A DNA stretch of 64,000 nucleotides from Pseudomonadota bacterium (GTDB taxonomy: Bacteria > Pseudomonadota > Gammaproteobacteria > Burkholderiales > Rhodocyclaceae), in NCBI GenBank assembly GCA_018241725.1, contig JAFEDI010000038.1:1-64000 (forward strand), in the 5' to 3' direction. Positions 59,443-64,000 of this stretch are shown piece by piece (position 1 is the stretch's first letter; each line of letters opens with the position of its first letter). Made by a program: the position numbers and the translations under genes. The notes beneath the pieces were generated by a model. That model made no database searches. It was given only the letters and a program-made list of their open reading frames with translations, and was not told the origin of the DNA.

Positions 59443-61929
59443 TCAGCTCAGCGCCCGCAGGCTCGCCAGCGGCGGCTGGGACAGCAGGTGCCGGGTGCCG
59501 ATCCAGCCCGCCACCGTCACCACCGCGCAACCGGCAATGCCGCCGGCCAGCAGCGGCAGCAGGCTCGGCGCATAGGGCAGCTTGAAGACGAAGTGCCCCA
59601 GCGCCCAGCCGATGCCCGTCGCCCCGGCACCTGCCAGCACGCCGGCCACCAGCCCGAGCACGGCGAACTCGGCGAGCAGCGCCGAACGCAGCTGGACGTT
59701 GCGGGCCCCCAGCGTGCGCAGGATGGCCAGCTCCTTCTCCCGCTCGTCGTGGGTGGACTGCAGCGCGCCGAACAGCACGACCACGCCCGCCACCACCGCA
59801 AAGCCGAAGACGAACTGCACCGCCGCGATCAGCTGATCGACCATCGCCTGGATCTGGCCGATCACCGCCGCCACATCGATCACCGTCAGGTTGGGGAAGG
59901 CCGCCACCAGCCGGTTGGAGAAATCCAGCTGCCCCGGCGGCAGGTAGAAGCTGGTGATGTAGCTGGCCGGCTGCTGCTCCAGCATGCCCGGCGCGGCGAT
60001 CACGAAGAAATTCACCCGCATCGAATCCCAGTCCAGCTTGCGCAGGCTGGTGATGCGCGCCTCGCTGCGCACGCCGCCGATCTCGAAAGTCAGCAGGTCG
60101 CCCATCGCCAGGCCAAGGGTCTGGGCCAGCCCCTGCTCGACGGAAAACTGCGGTACGCGCTCGTCCCCATGCCAGCGCCCTTCGACGACGCTGTTGCCAG
60201 ACGGCAGGCGCGAATCGAAGGAGAGGTTGAAGTCCCGGTCCACCAAGCGCTTGGCCCGGTCGTCGGCGTAGTCGTCGGGCCCGACCGGCCGGCCGTTCAC
60301 CGCCACCAGGCGCCCGCGGATCATCGGCTGCAGCAAGGGCTCGGCGCGGCCGTTGTCCTTGAAGAACTGGCGCAGGGCCGGCAGCTGTTCGGGCTGGATG
60401 TTGATCACGAAGCGATTGGGGGCATCCACCGGTGTGGTCTGTTTCCAGCTCGACAACAGGTCGCCGCGCACCAGCGTCAGCAGCAACAGGGCCGTCAGCC
60501 CCATGCCGAGGGCCAGCGCCTGCACCAGGCTGGCCACCGGCCGCCGCCGCAGGGAGGCCAGTCCGTAGCGCCAGCCGCTGCTCGCCACTCCGCGCACGCG
60601 CCCGAGCCCGCCGATCACAGCCCACGCCACGCCGCCATACACCGCGAAGGCCAGCGCAAAACCACCGACCACCCAGGCCCCGAGCAGCCAGTCCCGCGCG
60701 ATGCCGACCAGCAGCCCGGCCAGCACCAGCGCACCGAGGGCCCAGGCCAGGCCTTCCCGCGCGGCGATGCCGTCCCATTCGCGCCGCAGCACGCGCAGGG
60801 TCGGCACCCGCCCAAGCCTGATCAGCGGCGGCAGCGCGAAGCCCAGCAGCAACAGCAGCGACACCGCAAAGCCATGCAGCACCGGCAGCCAGCCCGGCGC
60901 CGGCAACGGGAAGCCGACCAGGCTGCCGAGCAGCTCGTTGAGCGCGAACTGCACCGCGAAACCCAGCCCACAGCCGGCCACGCCCGCCGCCAGGCCGAGC
61001 AGCGCGAACTCACCGAGGAACAGGGACAGGAGGCGCACTTGCGTCGCACCGACGCAGCGCATTACCGCACAACCGTCCAGATGACGCTCGACGAAGCGCC
61101 GCGTGGCCAAACCGACCGCCACTGCAGCCAGCACCACCGCCAGCATCGCCGCGAAGCGAAGGAAGCGCTCGGCGCGGTCCAGCGTAGTACGCACCTCGGG
61201 CCGTGCGTTCTCCACGTTCTCCAGGGTCTCCCCACGCTTGAGACGGGCGCGGGCCCAGTCCTCGAAGGCCTTCACCGGCGCCACATCTCCTGCCACATGC
61301 AGCCGGTAGAAGATCCGGCTGCCCGGCTGGACCAGGCCGCTCGCCGGCAGGTCGGCCGCATTCATTACCAGGCGCGGCAACAGGCTGAAGAAATTGGCGC
61401 CCCGGTCGGACTCGAAGGACAGCACGGCGCTCATCTTCAGGCGGATCGCCCCCAGGCCGATCATGTCGCCTGGTTTCGCGGAGAGGGCACTGGCCAGCCG
61501 TTCGTCCAGCCACAACTCTCCGGCGGCGGGAATGCCCGGCGCCGCCCGGTCGGGCTGATTGAGCCCCGGCGCGATGCGCATCGCCCCGCGCAGCGGATGC
61601 CCGTCCTCGACGGCCTTGACGCCCGCCAGCTGGGCGCCCTCACCCAGGCTGGCCATGCTGGTGAAGGTGCTGGAAACCACAGTCTTGAGGCCGCGCCGGC
61701 TCGCCTCGGCGCGGTAGGCCGGATCGAGGGCATGGTCGGACACCAGCACCAGATCCCCACCGAGCAGCTGGTTGGCCTCTCGCGCCAAAGCCTGGGCCAC
61801 GCGGTCGGTAAAGAAGCCGACGCTGGTGAGGCTGGCCACGGCGATGATCAGCGCCGCCAGCAGCAGCCCCAGTTCGCCGGCGCGCAGGTCGCGCCGGAGC
61901 ATGCGGAATGACAGGAAGAAGGTATTCAT
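59443..61929 (-). CDS. FtsX-family ABC permease (YbbP type)
   Basis: An 828-residue inner-membrane protein with two FtsX-like permease units and large periplasmic domains. The order is an N-terminal helix (ELGLLLAALIIAVASLTSVG), a periplasmic domain to about 260, helices (MLAVVLAAVAVGLATRRFVE and the next three), a second periplasmic domain and a final three-helix group (FAVVAGVVVLFGALQSTHDE; LRTLGARN). Related proteins pair with a small ABC ATPase for envelope-lipid or toxin export. No ATPase gene is adjacent here, unlike E. coli ybbAP. Substrate unknown. Confidence 0.85.
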   Translation of the reverse strand: MNTFFLSFRMLRRDLRAGELGLLLAALIIAVASLTSVGFFTDRVAQALAREANQLLGGDLVLVSDHALDPAYRAEASRRGLKTVVSSTFTSMASLGEGAQLAGVKAVEDGHPLRGAMRIAPGLNQPDRAAPGIPAAGELWLDERLASALSAKPGDMIGLGAIRLKMSAVLSFESDRGANFFSLLPRLVMNAADLPASGLVQPGSRIFYRLHVAGDVAPVKAFEDWARARLKRGETLENVENARPEVRTTLDRAERFLRFAAMLAVVLAAVAVGLATRRFVERHLDGCAVMRCVGATQVRLLSLFLGEFALLGLAAGVAGCGLGFAVQFALNELLGSLVGFPLPAPGWLPVLHGFAVSLLLLLGFALPPLIRLGRVPTLRVLRREWDGIAAREGLAWALGALVLAGLLVGIARDWLLGAWVVGGFALAFAVYGGVAWAVIGGLGRVRGVASSGWRYGLASLRRRPVASLVQALALGMGLTALLLLTLVRGDLLSSWKQTTPVDAPNRFVINIQPEQLPALRQFFKDNGRAEPLLQPMIRGRLVAVNGRPVGPDDYADDRAKRLVDRDFNLSFDSRLPSGNSVVEGRWHGDERVPQFSVEQGLAQTLGLAMGDLLTFEIGGVRSEARITSLRKLDWDSMRVNFFVIAAPGMLEQQPASYITSFYLPPGQLDFSNRLVAAFPNLTVIDVAAVIGQIQAMVDQLIAAVQFVFGFAVVAGVVVLFGALQSTHDEREKELAILRTLGARNVQLRSALLAEFAVLGLVAGVLAGAGATGIGWALGHFVFKLPYAPSLLPLLAGGIAGCAVVTVAGWIGTRHLLSQPPLASLRALS

Positions 61930-61951
61930 GTGGCTTGAGGCAGGGAAGCGG

Positions 61952-61991
61952 CAAAAAAATTCCGGCCGGGCGAAAAACCAGGGCCGGAATT
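61952..61991 (-). terminator. Terminator after the M20 amidohydrolase gene
   Basis: On the minus strand AATTCCGGCC pairs with GGCCGGAATT over ten bases, followed by TTTTTTT. It lies about 50 bases past the stop at 62039 and just before the permease start. Confidence 0.8.
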
Positions 61992-62038
61992 CTTCGGATT
62001 ATCCGCGTGGGTCGATGACAGCCCTCCGCTCACCCCGC

Positions 62039-63208
62039 TTACGCGTCGGACAGCCAGCGCTGCACCAGTCGAACCCAGTAGGCAACGCCGTAGGGAATCG
62101 CCTCGTCGTTGAAATCGTAATGGGGATTGTGAAGCGTGCAACCGCCTTCACCGGGCCCGTTGCCAAGCCACACGTAGCAACCGGGCTTCTCCTGCAGGAA
62201 GTAGGCGAAATCCTCGGCCCCCATGCTGGGCTTGGGATCCACCGTCACGTTGGCATCGCCGCAGATCTCCTTCGCCACCGCCGCGCAGAACTCAGCCTCC
62301 GGCACCGAATTGATCGTCGCCGGGTAGCCGCGCCGGTACTCGAAGCGGATGTCGGCACCAAAGGCTGCGGCGACGCCGGTGCACACTCGCTGCATCGCCT
62401 CCTCGACGCGGGCCTCCACCTCGGGCCGGAAGGCCCGCACGGTGCCACATAGCTGCGCCACTTCGGGAATCACGTTGTAGGCGTCGCCGGCATGAAACTG
62501 GGTCAGCGACAGCACGGCCGAATCCTGGGGGTCGACGTTGCGCGACACCACCGACTGCAGCGCCTGCACCAGCGCCGCGCCGGTGAGCACCGGGTCGATG
62601 CCCTGGTGCGGCATCGCCGCGTGGGCGCCCTGCCCGCGGATCTCGATGTCGAAGCGGTCGGCGCAGGCCATCACCGGGCCACGATGCACGGCGATCTGCC
62701 CGACCGGCAGACCCGGCCAGTTGTGCAGGCCGAACACCGCCTCCATCGGGAAGCGCTCGAAGAGACCGTCGGCGATCATCGCCGGCGCCCCGCCCTCGCC
62801 CTCCTCGGCTGGCTGGAACAGGAAATAGACCGTCCCGTCGAAGTCGGGATTGCGGATCAGGTAGGCGGCCGCACCCAGCAGCACGGCGGTATGCCCGTCG
62901 TGCCCGCACGCATGCATGCGGCCCGGATGGCGGGATTGATGCGTGAAGTCGTTCTTCTCCTGGATCGGCAGCGCGTCCATGTCAGCCCGCAGGCCGATGG
63001 CCCGCTGGCTGTTACCGGCCCGCAGCACACCGACCACGCCGGTCTTTCCGATGCCCCTGTGCGTCTCGATGCCCAGCGCCTCCAGGCGCTCGGCGACCAG
63101 AGCTGCGGTGCGATGCTCCTCGAAGGCCAGCTCAGGATGGGCGTGGATGTCGCGGCGGAGCGCCGTGATCTCCGGATGGAGGGCCCCCAAATTCTCTAGA
63201 AGGTGCAT
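62039..63208 (-). CDS. M20-family N-acyl-amino-acid amidohydrolase
   Basis: A 389-residue zinc-dependent hydrolase of the hippurate hydrolase/carboxypeptidase Ss1 type. Metal ligands and catalytic residues are in RADMDALPI, HACGHDGHTAVLLG, FQPAEEGEGG (catalytic Glu) and SMGAEDFAYFLQ; the dimerisation domain includes GQGAHAAMPHQGIDPVL. It splits an acyl group from an amino acid; the true substrate is unknown. ATG 63208 (MHLLENLGALHPEI) is the family-like start; a 210-codon open frame upstream lies antisense to the next gene. Confidence 0.9.
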   Translation of the reverse strand: MHLLENLGALHPEITALRRDIHAHPELAFEEHRTAALVAERLEALGIETHRGIGKTGVVGVLRAGNSQRAIGLRADMDALPIQEKNDFTHQSRHPGRMHACGHDGHTAVLLGAAAYLIRNPDFDGTVYFLFQPAEEGEGGAPAMIADGLFERFPMEAVFGLHNWPGLPVGQIAVHRGPVMACADRFDIEIRGQGAHAAMPHQGIDPVLTGAALVQALQSVVSRNVDPQDSAVLSLTQFHAGDAYNVIPEVAQLCGTVRAFRPEVEARVEEAMQRVCTGVAAAFGADIRFEYRRGYPATINSVPEAEFCAAVAKEICGDANVTVDPKPSMGAEDFAYFLQEKPGCYVWLGNGPGEGGCTLHNPHYDFNDEAIPYGVAYWVRLVQRWLSDA

Positions 63209-63301
63209 GATGCGTCCCGATGTCCGGCCCAGAGGCCGTGGATCAATCAATGATAGCAGCGGGCTTTGCCCCCGCTCCACCACTCGCCCCCCGCCCCAGC
63301 G

Positions 63302-64000
63302 ATGAAACTGTTCTACGCCGACCACTTCGTGCTGCCCCTTCCCGAAGGCCACCGCTTCCCGATGGAAAAATACGCCCGCCTGCGGGCGCGCCTGCTCGCC
63401 GACGGTTTGTTCGATGCCGACGACTTCCACGTGCCGGCGGCCGCCAGCGACACCGAGATCCTGCGCGCCCACGATGCCCGCTACCTGCAAAGCGTGGCCC
63501 GCGGCACGCTGGACAAGGAGGCCCAGCGACGCATCGGCTTTCCGTGGTCCGAGGCGATGGTCGAACGCTCGCGCCGTTCCGCCGGTGCCACGCTGGCCGC
63601 CTGCCGGGCCGCCCTCGCAGAGGGCTGCGCCGCCAATCTGGCCGGCGGTACCCACCACGCCTTCCGCGACCGGGGCGAAGGCTTCTGCGTCTTCAACGAT
63701 GCCGCCATCGCGGCGCTGGCCATGCGCGCCGAGGGCCGTGTCGAGCGGGTCGCCATCGTCGACTGCGACGTACACCAGGGCAACGGCACCGCGGCGATCC
63801 TCGCCAAGCAGCCGGACTGTTTCACCTTCAGCATCCACGGCGCCCTCAACTATCCGTTCGACAAGGAACGCAGCGACCTGGACGTGGACATGCCCGACGG
63901 CAGCGGCGATGAAGCTTATCTCGGCGCCCTGCGGCCCGCGCTGGCCGAGGTGTTCCGGCGCGCCGACCCGCAGCTGGTCATCTACCTGGCCGGCGCCGAC
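63302..64000 (+). CDS. Histone-deacetylase-family hydrolase (3' end outside window)
   Basis: The first 233 codons of a class II histone deacetylase / acetylpolyamine amidohydrolase-like protein (start MKLFYADHFVLPLPEGHRFP). Active-site parts are visible: the tandem histidines GGTHHAF, the aromatic and Asn segment EGFCVFNDAAIAAL, the zinc site IVDCDVHQGNGTA, and FSIHGALNYPF. Bacterial members deacetylate acetylpolyamines, acetoin-linked enzymes or acetyl-CoA synthetase. It is divergent from the M20 gene, 93 bases apart. Confidence 0.88.
   Translation, partial: MKLFYADHFVLPLPEGHRFPMEKYARLRARLLADGLFDADDFHVPAAASDTEILRAHDARYLQSVARGTLDKEAQRRIGFPWSEAMVERSRRSAGATLAACRAALAEGCAANLAGGTHHAFRDRGEGFCVFNDAAIAALAMRAEGRVERVAIVDCDVHQGNGTAAILAKQPDCFTFSIHGALNYPFDKERSDLDVDMPDGSGDEAYLGALRPALAEVFRRADPQLVIYLAGAD

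Noticed and set aside
59488-61911. 807-codon open frame antisense to the FtsX-type permease
   Set aside because: Translation is rich in Gln, His and Arg with no domain; the opposite strand has clear membrane segments.
63211-63838. N-terminal extension of the M20 amidohydrolase
   Set aside because: It is antisense to the histone-deacetylase-family gene and has no family similarity; the enzyme begins at 63208.

Overview
The window looks like chromosome of a high-GC betaproteobacterium, most likely of the Rhodocyclales (Azospira/Dechlorosoma-like). This is inferred from protein style and gene order (tig-clpP-clpX-lon, pyrG-kdsA-eno-ftsB, prkA-yeaH-spoVR, acetoacetyl-CoA synthetase with ETF-quinone oxidoreductase); there is no rRNA here to prove it.

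Layout. (1) Positions 1-11.7 kb are accessory DNA assembled from pieces. They hold the end of an ISAs1-type insertion sequence that cuts a chemotaxis receptor, Tn3- and IS5-type transposase remnants around a divergent lysA/lysR pair, and a HigBA toxin-antitoxin. Next comes a 2.7 kb segment bounded by a perfect 30-bp direct repeat that is part of a tRNA-His gene. Inside it are a tRNA-like sequence, HicAB, a broken DUF3987 gene and a Fic protein. After it come a GTGATC-rich region, an nrdJ fragment, an integrase remnant, and a P4-type integrase fused in frame to a Bro-N domain, facing the 3' end of tRNA-Arg(CCT). (2) 11.8-13.2 kb: mgtC and ribA, overlapping. (3) 13.6-20.2 kb: a CusF-CusC-CusB-CusA copper/silver efflux operon behind a metal-regulator-like palindrome. 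(4) 20.3-26.1 kb: tig, clpP, clpX and lon on the minus strand, with a clear heat-shock-type promoter before lon. (5) 26.4-31.2 kb: the stress operon prkA-yeaH-spoVR. (6) 31.2-36.8 kb: a secreted beta-helix protein, a DnaJ-like protein, tRNA hydroxylase trhP, rpmE and a membrane glycosyltransferase. (7) 37-41.2 kb: pyrG-kdsA-eno-ftsB. (8) 41.3-46.2 kb: isochorismatase-like hydrolase, acetoacetyl-CoA synthetase, thioesterase and ETF-quinone oxidoreductase. (9) 46.3-50.3 kb: purL. (10) 50.5-57.9 kb: a diguanylate cyclase followed by a tight five-gene membrane glycosylation operon (PAP2 phosphatase, flippase-like protein, GT2 transferase, two PMT/ArnT-like transferases). (11) 58-64 kb: rmuC, a large FtsX-type permease, an M20 amidohydrolase and a histone-deacetylase-family gene cut by the window end.

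How the parts fit. From 11.8 kb on, the window is ordinary core genome with tightly packed operons. The left 11.7 kb is a recombination hot spot where two tRNA-associated integration events and several transposons have met. The most unusual items are the integrase/Bro-N fusion with its 14-bp inverted repeat, the tRNA-His direct repeat enclosing toxin-type genes and a tRNA-like sequence, the phased GTGATC array, and the glycosyl-lipid operon behind a GGDEF protein.
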